A stretch of DNA of 64,000 nt from Fontisubflavum oceani (GCF_030407165.1 NZ_CP129111.1:2852001-2916000); one strand, 5' to 3'; positions 35,937 through 46,104 are shown, counted from the first letter of the stretch. Made by a program: numbers and translations. The notes: generated by a model not told the origin, from the sequence alone.

Positions 35937-38023
35937 ATGGCACAGCGCGAGCCCTATGACGGCCCCATTCTCGAAATTGAAAACCTCTCGATTTCCTTCT
36001 TCACCCGCCTTCGCGAAATCCCCGCCGTGATGGATTTCTCCTGCACCGTGATGCCCGGCGAGGCCATGGGCCTTGTGGGCGAGTCGGGCTGCGGCAAATC
36101 CACGGTGGCGCTTGGCGTGATGCAGGATTTGGGCGTCAATGGCCGGGTTGTCGGCGGCACGATCAAGTTCAAAGGCCGCGACCTGAACACGATGAGTGAT
36201 GAAGAGTTGCGCGACCTGCGCGGTTCCGAAATTGCGATGATTTATCAGGAGCCTATGGCGTCGCTGAACCCGGCCATGAAGATCGGCAAACAGCTGATGG
36301 AAGTGCCGATGATCCATGAAGGCGTCTCTGCCGAGGAGGCCTATGCGCGTGCCCTCGAAGTGGTCACCGACGTGCGCCTACCCGACCCGAAGCGGATGTT
36401 GGAGAGCTTCCCGCATCAGCTCTCCGGCGGGCAACAACAGCGGATCGTCATCGCCATGGCGCTGATGGCCAACCCGTCACTCCTGATCCTTGACGAGCCA
36501 ACCACAGCGCTTGACGTGACCGTCGAGGCCGCCGTGGTCGAGCTGGTGAAGGATCTGGGTCACAAATACGGCACCTCAATGTTGTTTATTTCCCATAACT
36601 TAGGCCTGGTTCTTGAGACCTGTGACCGGCTCTGCGTGATGTATTCTGGCGAGGCGGTGGAGACCGGCTCCATAGAAGACGTGTTCGACGAGATGCAGCA
36701 CCCCTATACCCAGGCGCTCTTCCGCTCGATCCCCCTGCCCGGGGCTGACAAAAACGCCAGCCCGCTCATCGCAATCCCCGGCAACTTTCCCCTGCCCCAT
36801 GAGCGCCCGCAAGGCTGCAACTTCGGCCCGCGCTGCGACTATTTCGAGGCCGGACGTTGCGACGCGAGCGAGATCAAAATGGCGCCGATCCACGGCAATG
36901 ACCGCCATGCCTCGCGCTGCCTGAAATTTGACGAGATCGATTGGTCCGCCCCGCCCACGGTCGCGGAAAAAAAGGAAAAAGCGCCGATTGGCGACACGGT
37001 TCTCAAGATCGACAACCTCAAGAAATACTATGAGGTCGCGGCCAATTCGATGTTTGGCGGCTCAAACACCAAAGTGGTGAAAGCCAATGAAACGCTGAGC
37101 TTTGAGGCGCGCGAATCCGAAACCCTCGCCATTGTCGGCGAATCCGGCTGCGGCAAATCCACCTTCGCCAAGGTCTTGATGGGGCTGGAGACGGCAACCG
37201 ATGGCCAGATCATCCTCGACAATCAAAACATCGAATCGACCGAGATCGAAGATCGCGATACCGGCACGGTGTCATCTGTGCAGATGGTGTTCCAGAATCC
37301 GTTCGACACGCTGAACCCCTCGATGACGGTCGGTCGGCAGATCATCCGCGCCCTTGAGATATTCAAGATTGGCAACAACGAGGCCGAACGCCGCGCGCGC
37401 ATGCTGGAATTGCTCGATCTGGTGAAGCTGCCCCGCGCCTTTGCCGACCGGATGCCGCGGCAGCTTTCCGGCGGCCAGAAACAGCGCGTTGGCATTGCCC
37501 GCGCTTTCGCCGGCGGGGCCCGGATCGTGGTCGCCGATGAGCCTGTTTCCGCGCTCGATGTGTCGGTGCAGGCCGCAGTCACGGATCTGTTGATGGAGAT
37601 CCAGCGGAACGAAAAGACCACGCTCCTCTTTATCTCTCATGACCTCTCCATCGTGCGCTATCTCTCGGACCGCGTGATGGTGATGTATCTTGGCCATGTG
37701 GTGGAACTGGGCGATACCGATCAGGTCTTCTCGCCCCCTATCACCCCTATACCGAGGCGCTGCTTTCCGCCGTGCCGATCGCGGATACGTCGGTTGAGAA
37801 ACAGCATATCGTGCTCGAAGGCGATATCCCCTCGGCGATGAACCCGCCCTCGGGCTGCCCGTTCCAAACCCGCTGCCGCTGGAAATCCGAAGTGCCAGGC
37901 GGGCTCTGCGAAAGTGAAGTCCCGCCGATGCGGAAGCTGGCGGATGGTCATGAGATCAAATGTCATTTGGCCGAAGACATCCTGGCGCGTATGGAACCCG
38001 TGATCAAAATCGCCGCTGAATGA
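35937..38023 (+). CDS. ABC transporter ATP-binding protein, fused DppD-DppF type (frameshifted as read)
   Basis: A double-cassette ATPase of about 695 residues. Cassette 1 has Walker A GESGCGKST (48-56), signature LSGGQQQR and Walker B 'LLILDEPTTALD'; cassette 2 has its own GESGCGKST, LSGGQKQR and 'VVADEPVSALD'. Each ends with the oligopeptide-transporter C-terminal domain carrying four cysteines ('GCNFGPRCDYFEAGRCD', 'GCPFQTRCRWK'). The frame breaks in the C5 run 37734-37738; adding one C restores SPPYHPYTEALLSAVPI. The start ATG at 35937 follows CAGGGAGA. With two cassettes in one chain it serves both permeases. Confidence 0.92.
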
Positions 38024-38099
38024 CCTGAGGCGGTTGCGGGTCAAGGATCGCCAGGTCGCCAAGCTGTGGTGCCAAAGGCGTCCTTGACGTGCTGACGAC

Positions 38100-38365
38100 T
38101 GACGGGTCGGCTCAGCCCGACGCCTTCAGGGGAGACTTGCCCCTGAACGGACCGCCTTTCAGGCTCTTCGATCCCTTTTGCCAGTCCGTGCGACTTTCAA
38201 CGGTGCCTTGAGCCGCTTGCGCCAGCAAGCGGCCACGCCCAACTGTGCCTGCGCCGCAAGGCGCGGAAACAGGCGGGAGCGCTCCGGGCGACCGGGCAAT
38301 GCCCGGGCGCAATCTGCCACCCCACTCGTGTCGCAAAGAAAAAGGGGGAGCAAAGGCTCCCCCAG
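38100..38365. repeat. Array of stem-loops in a 475-base gene-free region
   Basis: Between the ABC operon and nrdJ no convincing gene is seen. Five inverted repeats follow each other: 38106-38121 (GTCGG/CCGAC), 38125-38147 (TTCAGGGG/CCCCTGAA), 38212-38233 (GCCGCTTGC/GCAAGCGGC), 38292-38306 (CCGGGC/GCCCGG) and 38344-38363 (GGGGGAGC/GCTCCCCC). The last acts as the nrdJ terminator. The rest may be a dispersed structured repeat or a non-coding RNA. An open frame of 109 codons on the minus strand spans this block but looks like translated repeat. Confidence 0.5.
38336..38363 (-). terminator. Intrinsic terminator of nrdJ
   Basis: On the minus strand an 8-bp stem GGGGGAGC/GCTCCCCC with a CTTT loop is followed directly by TTTTTCTTT. 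This is a textbook intrinsic terminator for leftward transcription. It lies about 135 bases beyond the nrdJ stop codon, so nrdJ mRNA has a fairly long 3' untranslated part. Confidence 0.75.
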
Positions 38366-38498
38366 TTTCGCTGTTCAGGCTCACTCTATTGTACCGCCCG
38401 GTTTCTGCCTGCGGCCTGAACCGCGTCAGGGGCGAGCGCACCCGCCCCGTGTTTCAGGTCTCCGCACCCGGGCAAGGGCGCGAAAACCCGATCTCGTA

Positions 38499-41400
38499 TC
38501 AGCTACACCCGCTTGTCGCGCCGCAGGTGTTGCACTTCATGCAGGTGCCGTTGCGGACCAGCGTGTAATTCCCACACTCGCCGCAGGCCTCGCCCTCATA
38601 GCCCTGCATCTTCGCTTTGGTGCGCGCGTCCATCCCGACGGTGCCCGTTGCCACCGCGGTCGTCACCGAGGCCGCCGCCACGGTCGTTGTCCCCGCCGTC
38701 TCCGGCACCAAGGTCTGCAACGCCGATACCGGATCGCCGCCCAAAGCGGTGGCCCCCATTTCGGCCCCACCTTGCAGCACAACCAGTTCCTGCGGAACGC
38801 GCTTACGGAGATAGCCGGTGGAGCTGATCTGTTTCAGCACCTCCAGCGATTTCGACGCGGCGGTCTCAGACACTTCGGAGATGTTCGAGACACCTTCCTC
38901 AACGCCCCGGCCGACCGTGTCGAAGCTTTCGCCTTCCGGCTTCACATGCGCCAGATCGGTCCGGTCCAGATAGGACACCGCCAACTCGCGGAAGATATAG
39001 TCTAGGATCGAGGTGGCGTTCTTGATCGAGTCGTTGCCTTGCACCATCCCGGAGGGCTCGAACTTGGTGAAGGTGAAGGCGTCGACGAACTCCTCCAACG
39101 GCACACCATATTGCAGGCCGACGGAGACCGCGATGGCGAAGTTGTTCATCATTGCCCGGAAGCCAGCGCCTTCCTTATGCATGTCGATGAAGATCTCACC
39201 CAGTTGGCCGTCGCCATATTCCCCGGTCCGCAGATAGACCTTATGGCCACCGACAATGGCTTTCTGCGTATAGCCTTTCCGGCGTTCTGGCAGCTTCTCA
39301 CGATGGGCGCGGATGACCTCTTTGACGACCACCTTCTCGATAATCTTCTCGGCCAGAACCTGCGCCTTCTCCATCGTGTTGCCGCTTTCCAGAACTTCGG
39401 CAGCCTCGTCATCATCCTCGACCAAGGCCGCGGCCAGAGGTTGCGAGAGTTTCGAGCCATCACGATAAAGCGCGTTGGCCTCACCCCCAAGGACCAGGAC
39501 AGCTCATAAGCCTTCTGGCAATCCTCGATGGTTGCGTCATTGGGCATGTTGATCGTCTTGGAGATCGCGCCCGAGATGAAGCTCTGCGCCGCGGCCATCA
39601 TATAGATATGGCTGTCGACGGAGAGGAAGCGCTTGCCCTTCTTGCCGCAAGGGTTCGCGCAATCGAAGACGTTCAGATGCTCTTCCTTCAGGAAAGGCGC
39701 GCCCTCCAAGGTCATTGTCCCGCAGACATGATCATTCGCGGCGTCGATATCGGCTTTTGAGAAGCCCAGATGCCGCAGCATGTCAAAGGTCGGGTCATTC
39801 AGTTTTTCCGCCGGGATGCCAAGCGGCCCGGTGCAGAACTCTTCGCCAAGCGTCCATTGGTTGAACACGAAGCGGATATCGAAGGCCGAGGGGAGCGCCT
39901 GCTCCACCTTTTCGATCTCTGCCGGGCCAAATCCGTGGCCGATCAGCGCGGTATGGTTGATACCCGGCGCATTGCCGAGCGTCCCGTGGCCAACCGCGTA
40001 GGAGATGATCTCTTCGATCTGGCTGGAGCTATAGCCGAGCGTGTCGAGCGCGGCAGGCACCGACTGGTTGATGATCTTGAAATAGCCACCTCCGGCCAGT
40101 TTCTTGAACTTCACCAGAGCGAAATCCGGCTCGATCCCCGTGGTGTCGCAATCCATCACCAGACCAATGGTGCCAGTGGGCGCGATCACGGTCGATTGCG
40201 CATTGCGATAGCCGTGTTTCTCGCCCAGTTCCAGCGCCTCATCCCAGGCCTGTTTCGCCAGCGCGATCAGAGTCTGCTCGGGGCAGTTGCCATGGTCCAG
40301 CGGGACCGGCTTCACGGCAAGCTCTTCGTATCCATCCGTCCGGCCATAGGCCGCCATCCGGTGGTTGCGCATCACCCGCAGCATATGCTCGCGGTTCCGC
40401 TCATACCCCGCGAACGGACCCAATTCAGAGGCGATCTCGGCCGAGGTTGCATAAGACACACCCGTCATGATCGCGGTCAGCGCACCACACATCGCGCGCC
40501 CCTCGGGGCTGTCATAGCCATAGCCCATATTCATCAGGAGGCCGCCGATATTGGCATAACCCAGGCCAAGCGTCCGGAAGTCGTAAGACAGCTGCGCGAT
40601 TTCCTTCGATGGGAACTGCGCCATCATCACGGAGATTTCCAGCGTCAGGGTCCAAAGCCGGGTCGCGTGGATATACCCCTCCGCGTCGAATTTGCCCTCA
40701 TGATAGAAGGTCAAGAGGTTCATCGAGGCCAGGTTGCAGGCCGTATCATCGAGGAACATGTATTCCGAGCACGGGTTTGACCCGCGGATCGCGCCATCTT
40801 CCGGGCAAGTATGCCAGGCGTTCACAGTGTCATGGAACTGGATGCCCGGATCGGCGCAGGCCCAAGCGGCATGGCCGACCTTCTCCCAAAGGTCACGGGC
40901 TTTGACGGTCTTGATCACCTCGCCATTCACTCGGCTGATCAGATGCCAATCCGCGTCTTTGTCCACCGCTTCCAGGAAGGCGTCAGTCACCCGGATTGAG
41001 TTATTCGAATTCTGCCCGGAAACCGAGCTATACGCTTCGCTATCCCAGTCCGTATCGTATGTCGGGAACTCAATCGACGTGTGGCCTTGCTTTGCATAAT
41101 CCAACACGCGCTTGATATAAGTTTCGGGGATTGCCACTTTTTTGGCTTCGCGAATTGCCGTTTTCAAACTTTCATTCTTGGACGGGTCAACCGCATCATC
41201 CAGGCTACCATCCCAGGTGCGGATCGCCTCGAAAATGCCGTTGAGCATCTTCTCATGCATCTTGGAGCCCGCGACGATCGACGCCACTTTCTGCTCCTCG
41301 ATCACCTTCCATTCGATGAACTCTTCAATATCCGGGTGATCCGCATCAACGATCACCATCTTGGCCGCGCGCCGGGTGGTGCCGCCCGATTTGATCGCGC

Positions 41401-42196
41401 CGGCGGCCCGGTCACCGATTTTCAGGAAGCCCATGAGGCCCGAGGATTTGCCACCGCCGGAGAGCTTCTCACCCTCACCGCGCAGGTGGCTGAAATTCGT
41501 GCCGGTGCCGGAGCCATATTTGAAGAGCCGCGCCTCACGAACCCAGAGGTCCATGATCCCGCCTTCATTCACCAGATCGTCCTGCACGCCCTGGATGAAA
41601 CAGGCATGCGGCTGCGGATGCTCGTAAGACGAGGAGGATTTGGTCAGCTTGCCGGTCTTGTAGTCGACATAGTGGTGCCCTTGCGCCGGACCGTCGATAC
41701 CATAGGCCCAGTGCAGACCGGTGTTGAACCATTGCGGGCTGTTCGGCGCCGCCATTTGGCGCGCCAGCATCAGCTGCATCTCATCGAAATAGGCCCGCGC
41801 ATCTTTCTCGGAGGAGAAATAGCCACCTTTCCAACCCCAATAGGCCCAAGCGCCGGCGAGACGCCGGAAGACCTGCTTGGCAGATGTTTCCCCGCCATAG
41901 CGTTGGTCTTCCGGCAGAGCCTCCAGCGCCTTTTCGTCGGCCACGTGGCGCTGCAGGAACGAGGGAACACCCTTCTCTTTCACTGGTTTCAGAGCAGCAG
42001 GCACCCCGGCCTTCCGGAAATACTTCTGCGCGATCACATCGGAGGCCACTTGGCTCCAACCTGCGGGCACTTCGACGTCATCAAGTTTGAAGACGGTGGT
42101 GCCATCGGGGTTGCGAATCTCCGATGAGGTGAGGGTGAAATCCAGCCCGGCATATGCATCGGTGCCAGCGGTGGTGAATCTCCGTTCAATCTTCAT
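38499..42196 (-). CDS. nrdJ: Vitamin B12-dependent (class II) ribonucleoside-diphosphate reductase NrdJ (frameshifted as read)
   Basis: An adenosylcobalamin-dependent reductase of about 1232 residues that makes deoxyribonucleotides with or without oxygen. Segments seen: 'GSNPCSEYMFLDDTACNLAS' (active-site cysteine and partners), 'VIAPTGTIGLVMDCDTTGIE' and the C-terminal cysteine cluster 'CGECGNYTLVRNGTCMKCNT'. The frame breaks near 39481: one missing base turns SLGVKANALYRDGS into SLGVRPTRFIVMAR; both sides are otherwise fully conserved. The ATG at 42196 has GAGG six bases upstream. NrdR boxes lie about 180-220 bases before the start. Confidence 0.93.
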
Positions 42197-42373
42197 GAGC
42201 TGCCTCTTTTACCTTTATCCCCTACGCGGCCTACCGCGTTGCCCGGCTCTGGCCGTCTTGACTGTGCCCTTCAGAGACAAGCCACCCTGCCGCGCCCAAA
42301 TCGAGCCCGCTGCCATGCTTTATTGGTCCGCATGTGCATCTCAGTAGGTTGGTCTGTCCCGCGCTAGGCGCCC

Positions 42374-42420
42374 GCACTATATATTGTGTTGATCGACCCA
42401 GCCCACACAACCTGACGTAT
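42374..42420 (-). promoter_or_regulatory. Probable NrdR box pair upstream of nrdJ
   Basis: GCACTATATATTGTGT (42374-42389) matches the NrdR-box consensus ACACWATATATWGTGT except for the first base. A weaker second box, ACACAACCTGACGTAT (42405-42420), matches about 11 of 16 positions. Their centres are 31 bases apart, the spacing of three helical turns typical for paired NrdR boxes. NrdR is the ATP/dATP-sensing repressor of ribonucleotide reductase genes. The nrdR gene itself is not in this window. Confidence 0.75.
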
Positions 42421-42675
42421 AGCACCCCTCTCGGTCAACGGATTTTTTACGGTTTTGTGACTGTTTTTTTTGTTGCAATCAGCGCGGGCTTGGTTCGTTG
42501 ACGACGCGACGTGATTCAGGGCTCAACATGGCGCTGAACCGGTAGTCCAAAAACCCGAATGGAACCGCATGCTTACCGGTCAGCTTTGAGCAATCGCATG
42601 AGGAAGCGCCACAATTCGACCACATCTGACCAACGTCGGCAGATCGAACACATTATCTTGTGTATGATTGAAAAG

Positions 42676-42752
42676 TGGTCGGGGCGGCGAGATTCGAACT
42701 CACGACCTTCTGTACCCAAAACAGACGCGCTACCAGGCTGCGCTACGCCCCG
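42676..42752 (-). tRNA. tRNA-Pro (anticodon TGG)
   Basis: Read on the minus strand the 77 bases fold as a cloverleaf: acceptor CGGGGCG/CGCCCCG, D arm with AGCGCAGCCTGGTAGCGC, anticodon stem TCTGT/ACAGA with loop TTTGGGT (anticodon TGG), and T arm GTGAG-TTCGAAT-CTCGC. The CCA end is encoded (42676-42678) and followed by TTTT. It begins 48 bases past the DUF192 stop codon, so co-transcription with that gene is possible. Confidence 0.95.
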
Positions 42753-42800
42753 AACGAGGGACCGTCTAACGCGACAGGCCCGGCTTGAAAAGCCCTCGTT

Positions 42801-43271
42801 TTACTCTTCTGCACAACTCCAGGCCGCAACCTCTTGTGGCAACCCTGGATGACGGAGTTCAGACCCCTCCGAGATACCGATCTGCGCGGCAAGACCTCCA
42901 TTGATTTCCAGAACCGCCAGGATGTCATCGCCGCCCGGAATCGGCGTCCGATCCAGCGGAATCGCGTTCTCATAAACGCGCTGCACCGTTCCGGTTTCAT
43001 CCATGAAGATCATGTCGAGGGGGATCAGCGTATTCTCCATCCAGAAATGCACCCGCTGCGGCGCTTCGTAGATAAAGATCATACCGGCACTGGATGGCAT
43101 GCTTTCGCGGTGCATCAACCCAAGGGCGCGCTCATCAGGGTCATCGGCCACCTCAACCGTGAAACGCGCCGTGCCCCAGTCGCCGCGCAGTTCAACCCGA
43201 TCCGGGCTGCATTCTGCCCAGGCCCCACCGGCCAAGGCAACACACGCCATGGCCACCGCAAAACACCGCAT
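42801..43271 (-). CDS. DUF192 family secreted protein
   Basis: A 156-residue DUF192 protein with a signal peptide ('FAVAMACVALAGGAWAEC'). The family core is seen as 'DPDERALGLMHRESMPSSAG', 'FWMENTLIPLDMIFMDETG' and 'VLEINGGLAAQIGISEGSEL'. DUF192 proteins are small periplasmic or extracellular proteins of unknown function. The ATG at 43271 gives a standard signal sequence; the frame is open 66 bases upstream into the cold-shock gene. It follows that gene after a single base, so they share a message. Confidence 0.88.
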   Translation of the reverse strand: MRCFAVAMACVALAGGAWAECSPDRVELRGDWGTARFTVEVADDPDERALGLMHRESMPSSAGMIFIYEAPQRVHFWMENTLIPLDMIFMDETGTVQRVYENAIPLDRTPIPGGDDILAVLEINGGLAAQIGISEGSELRHPGLPQEVAAWSCAEE

Positions 43272-43272
43272 C

Positions 43273-43794
43273 TCAGTCCTCCTGGACGTAATCCCAACTA
43301 CGCACTTCGGCGGCCATTTTCCCACGCGGGCCATCAACCACCCGCACTGTTACCGCCTCGCCCGGCTGTAAATCAGCAAGGCCAAAACGGCGTAGCACTT
43401 CCACATGCACAAAGACATCCGCAGAATGCATGAAGATGTTCACAAATCCAAAACCTTTTGATTTGTCGAACCATTTGACCCGCGCCGCCAGGTAAGGGGC
43501 ATCTGGGTCAAGATCGGCCATCAAGCCCATCATCGGATCTTCCGGATCCGCTTCCGGCGGCTCGATCTCAAGCACCTGTTGCGCTTGCGCCCCGCGATCA
43601 GTCTGCTGGACCATCACTGTGATCCGCGCATTGTCGGCGACCGATCCCTGGCCGAAATTCCTTAGCACATTTGCATGCAACAAGATGTCAGGCCCGCCAT
43701 CGTCAGAGACGATGAACCCGAACCCTTTGGCCACGTCGAACCATTTGACCCGGCCAGTGACCTTGTCGCCCATCTCTTCTTGTTCATCCGCCAT
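43273..43794 (-). CDS. Cold-shock protein with two cold-shock domains
   Basis: A 173-residue protein made of two cold-shock domains separated by an acidic linker (residues ~75-100, 'EIEPPEADPEDPMMGLMADL'). Domain 1 (about 10-73) has 'GRVKWFDVAKGFGFIV' and domain 2 (about 104-168) has 'ARVKWFDKSKGFGFVNI', both with aromatic RNP motifs for single-stranded nucleic acid. Double-domain proteins of this kind are typical of alphaproteobacteria and can act as stress-linked RNA chaperones. The 177-base upstream gap holds an inverted repeat (43904-43931). Confidence 0.9.
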   Translation of the reverse strand: MADEQEEMGDKVTGRVKWFDVAKGFGFIVSDDGGPDILLHANVLRNFGQGSVADNARITVMVQQTDRGAQAQQVLEIEPPEADPEDPMMGLMADLDPDAPYLAARVKWFDKSKGFGFVNIFMHSADVFVHVEVLRRFGLADLQPGEAVTVRVVDGPRGKMAAEVRSWDYVQED

Positions 43795-43903
43795 CGTGGG
43801 TAGTTCCCATCTTCTTCTGGGCTTTTTCGATTTGTCCCTGTTTCAGGCTTGAACGTTTGTGACTCCGCACGCAAGTGAAATTTAGTTATGAAAAACAAAG
43901 ATA

Positions 43904-43931
43904 TGACATTTCACGCTTCCTGGAAATGACA
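43904..43931. promoter_or_regulatory. Inverted repeat upstream of the cold-shock gene
   Basis: TGACATTTC (43904-43912) and GAAATGACA (43923-43931) form an inverted repeat with one mismatch and a 10-base spacer, 110 bases upstream of the cold-shock start and in the AT-rich gap shared with the end of pdxH. It could be an operator or a stem in the 5' leader. No known regulator's site is recognised. Confidence 0.3.
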
Positions 43932-43971
43932 CTTTATTATCCATTTTAGACAAATATTCGAGCCTGGTGTC

Positions 43972-44577
43972 CTACGGATTCAGGCGTGTCACCTCCCATG
44001 CTGCCGCTACGTCATGTCGCTGCCACCGAAACCGATCGTGCAACCGGAACGCCCCGTCCGCCCAGAACTCAATCTCCAATGGCTTTATTCGAAACCCACC
44101 CCAGAATGGTGGTCTCTCTGGGGCCCTACCGTGTTGTGCCGTCACCTTGGCGACTTCCGCGACCAGATGTGCGCGACTGGCCAGCGGGCGAGACTGTTCC
44201 GACGCCCAGGCCCCAAGTCGGCTCTTCAGCGAACGAGACCTATAATAGTCATCCGCCGCCGACCCGTCTTCGCGCTCAACCAGCCCGCGTACGCGAATCT
44301 GCCGCCGCAAGGATTTCCAGTGCATGACAAAGGCAGCCTTGCCCGAGCCACTTAACTCTTCCCCTTTGACACTACCATAATTTGTATAAAAAACAAAGGC
44401 ATCTGCTTCGATCTCTTTCAGCAACACCATTCGCACATTAGGCAGGCCATCTGCATCAACGCTGGCCAAAGCGATTGCATTGGGGTCGTTCGGCTCGCTC
44501 TCTTCGGCCTCGCGCAGCCATGATTGCACCAAGGCAAATGGGTCATCGCCTTGAAATATTCCGCTGCGGTCGCTCAT
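43972..44577 (-). CDS. pdxH: Pyridoxamine 5'-phosphate oxidase
   Basis: A 201-residue FMN enzyme that oxidises pyridoxine or pyridoxamine 5'-phosphate to pyridoxal 5'-phosphate. Typical segments are 'PNAIALASVDADGLPNVRMV', 'FYTNYGSVKGEEL', 'AAFVMHWKSLRRQIRVRGLV' and the C-terminal 'RLHDRFRWQRHDVAAAWEV', followed by RLNP. Length and order are normal. It is divergent from fabI across 151 bases, which should carry both promoters. Confidence 0.94.
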   Translation of the reverse strand: MSDRSGIFQGDDPFALVQSWLREAEESEPNDPNAIALASVDADGLPNVRMVLLKEIEADAFVFYTNYGSVKGEELSGSGKAAFVMHWKSLRRQIRVRGLVEREDGSAADDYYRSRSLKSRLGAWASEQSRPLASRAHLVAEVAKVTAQHGRAPERPPFWGGFRIKPLEIEFWADGAFRLHDRFRWQRHDVAAAWEVTRLNP

Positions 44578-44728
44578 GATCTCTTCGCCTTTTCAACACT
44601 TCAAGCGCGCACGCTAGCCGCCGGACACAATCACGGCAAGACGTGGATCACGTTCTCTTGAAGCCCCCGGGCAATGGCCTAAACCCAAGCCTATCAACGA
44701 ATAGAACAAGCCGGATTAGGGGATCGTG

Positions 44729-45541
44729 ATGGGGTTGATGAGCGGGAAGCGTGGGCTGATCATGGGGCTCGCCAATGACAAATCCATCGCCTGGGGCGTG
44801 GCCAAAGCGCTCGCGGCGGAAGGCGCTGAGTTGGCTTTTTCCTACCAAGGCGAACAATTGCTCAAGCGGGTCACACCGCTTGCCGCAGAACTTGGCAGCA
44901 ACATCGTTCTGCCCTGCGATGTTGGCGACGAGGCCAGCATGGACGCGCTCTTCGCGTCGCTCAAGGATCAGTGGGGCAGCCTAGACTTCGTTGTGCATGC
45001 CATCGGATTCTCTGACAAAAACGAGTTGCGCGGCCGGTATGTCGACACCACGCCCGGCAATTTTGACATGACCATGAATATCTCGGTCTACTCATTCACC
45101 GCGATTTGCCAGCGGGCCGAGAAAATGATGTCGAATGGCGGCAGCCTGCTGACGCTGACCTATTACGGCTCGGAAAAAGTGATGCCGCATTACAACGTGA
45201 TGGGTGTGGCCAAGGCGGCGCTGGAGGCCAGTGTGATGTATCTGGCCGAAGATTTGGGCCGCGACGGTATTCGTGTGAACGCGATCAGCGCCGGTACGAT
45301 CAAAACCCTGGCCGCCTCTGGCATCGGCGATTTTCGCTACATCTTGAAATGGAACGAAAACAACTCACCGCTCCGCCGGACCGTCAGTCAGGAAGAGGTC
45401 GGCAAATCGGCGCTCTACCTGCTCTCTGATCTGTCCAGCGCGGTCACCGGTGAGGTGCATCATGTGGATGCAGGCTATCATGTGATTGGGATGAAAAACC
45501 CGGAAGCCCCTGATATGTCCTTAGAAAAGAAGGGCGCATAG
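44729..45541 (+). CDS. fabI: Enoyl-[acyl-carrier-protein] reductase (NADH) FabI
   Basis: A 270-residue short-chain dehydrogenase-fold enzyme that completes each fatty acid elongation cycle. 'GLIMGLANDKSIAWGVAKAL' is the family's NADH-binding loop, and the active site is seen in 'TYYGSEKVMPHYNVMGVAKA' (Tyr-x6-Tyr/Lys arrangement). AGGGGA lies six bases before the ATG at 44729; a GTG three bases earlier is less likely. gpt follows after two bases. Confidence 0.95.
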   Translation: MGLMSGKRGLIMGLANDKSIAWGVAKALAAEGAELAFSYQGEQLLKRVTPLAAELGSNIVLPCDVGDEASMDALFASLKDQWGSLDFVVHAIGFSDKNELRGRYVDTTPGNFDMTMNISVYSFTAICQRAEKMMSNGGSLLTLTYYGSEKVMPHYNVMGVAKAALEASVMYLAEDLGRDGIRVNAISAGTIKTLAASGIGDFRYILKWNENNSPLRRTVSQEEVGKSALYLLSDLSSAVTGEVHHVDAGYHVIGMKNPEAPDMSLEKKGA

Positions 45542-45543
45542 AG

Positions 45544-46050
45544 ATGGTCACGCCGCTGCCGCACGAAAAAGGCTTCCACATCTCCTGGGATCAGATCCAC
45601 CGCGACAGCCGCGCCTTGGCCTGGCGGTTGGACAAGCGCGGTCCGGGCACTGACGGCGCTTGGAAAGCGATTGTTGCGATCACCCGGGGCGGCATGGCGC
45701 CCGCAATGATTGTCGCGCGCGAGTTGGATATTCGTCAGGTCGCGACGATCTCGATCAAATCGTACAATCATCAAACCCAAGGTGAGCCGCAGGTCTTGAA
45801 CAGTCCCGACCCAGCATTGATGGGCGATGGCGAGGGCATTCTCGTGATCGATGACTTGGTGGATTCAGGCAAGACGCTGGAAGTGGTCCGTGCACTCTAC
45901 CCCAAGGCGCATTTTGCGACGGTGTATGCGAAGCCGAAGGGCGAACCGATGGTGGACACGTTTATCACCGGGGTCAGCCAGGACACGTGGATATTCTTCC
46001 CATGGGATATGGCGCTGCAATATGTGGAACCCTACCGCGGCACAGACTAA
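45544..46050 (+). CDS. gpt: Xanthine phosphoribosyltransferase
   Basis: A 168-residue purine-salvage enzyme of the E. coli Gpt type, which joins xanthine or guanine to PRPP. The PRPP-binding loop is 'ILVIDDLVDSGKTLEVV', preceded by 'IVAITRGGMAPAMIVARELD', and the C-terminal 'DTWIFFPWDMALQY' is characteristic of this subfamily. It starts two bases after the fabI stop, so it is co-transcribed with it, and it ends in a double-palindrome element before convergent aroB. Confidence 0.92.
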   Translation: MVTPLPHEKGFHISWDQIHRDSRALAWRLDKRGPGTDGAWKAIVAITRGGMAPAMIVARELDIRQVATISIKSYNHQTQGEPQVLNSPDPALMGDGEGILVIDDLVDSGKTLEVVRALYPKAHFATVYAKPKGEPMVDTFITGVSQDTWIFFPWDMALQYVEPYRGTD

Positions 46051-46056
46051 CCGGAC

Positions 46057-46100
46057 CCGGTTTCTTACAAGAAACCGGCGCGGAATTTTTCAAAATTCCG
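46057..46100. terminator. Double-palindrome element, copy 2 (between gpt and aroB)
   Basis: Two inverted repeats three bases apart: CCGGTTTCTT/AAGAAACCGG (46057-46078) and CGGAATTTT/AAAATTCCG (46081-46100). They match copy 3 at 51899-51943 almost base for base. The position between two convergent stop codons suggests bidirectional termination; the aroB stop lies four bases beyond. Confidence 0.7.
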
Positions 46101-46104
46101 GCTT

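Noticed and set aside
37734..37738. Programmed frameshift in the ABC ATPase
   Set aside because: The break is of the same kind as breaks in unrelated genes nearby, and there is no slippery heptamer with a stimulatory structure.
38112..38441. A 109-codon open frame upstream of the ABC operon end
   Set aside because: It consists of translated stem-loops (Gly/Arg/Pro/Ala rich) without domain or ribosome-binding site and overlaps the nrdJ terminator.
42197..42373. Cobalamin riboswitch in the nrdJ leader
   Set aside because: The conserved B12-box core was not seen; NrdR boxes are the better explanation for control.
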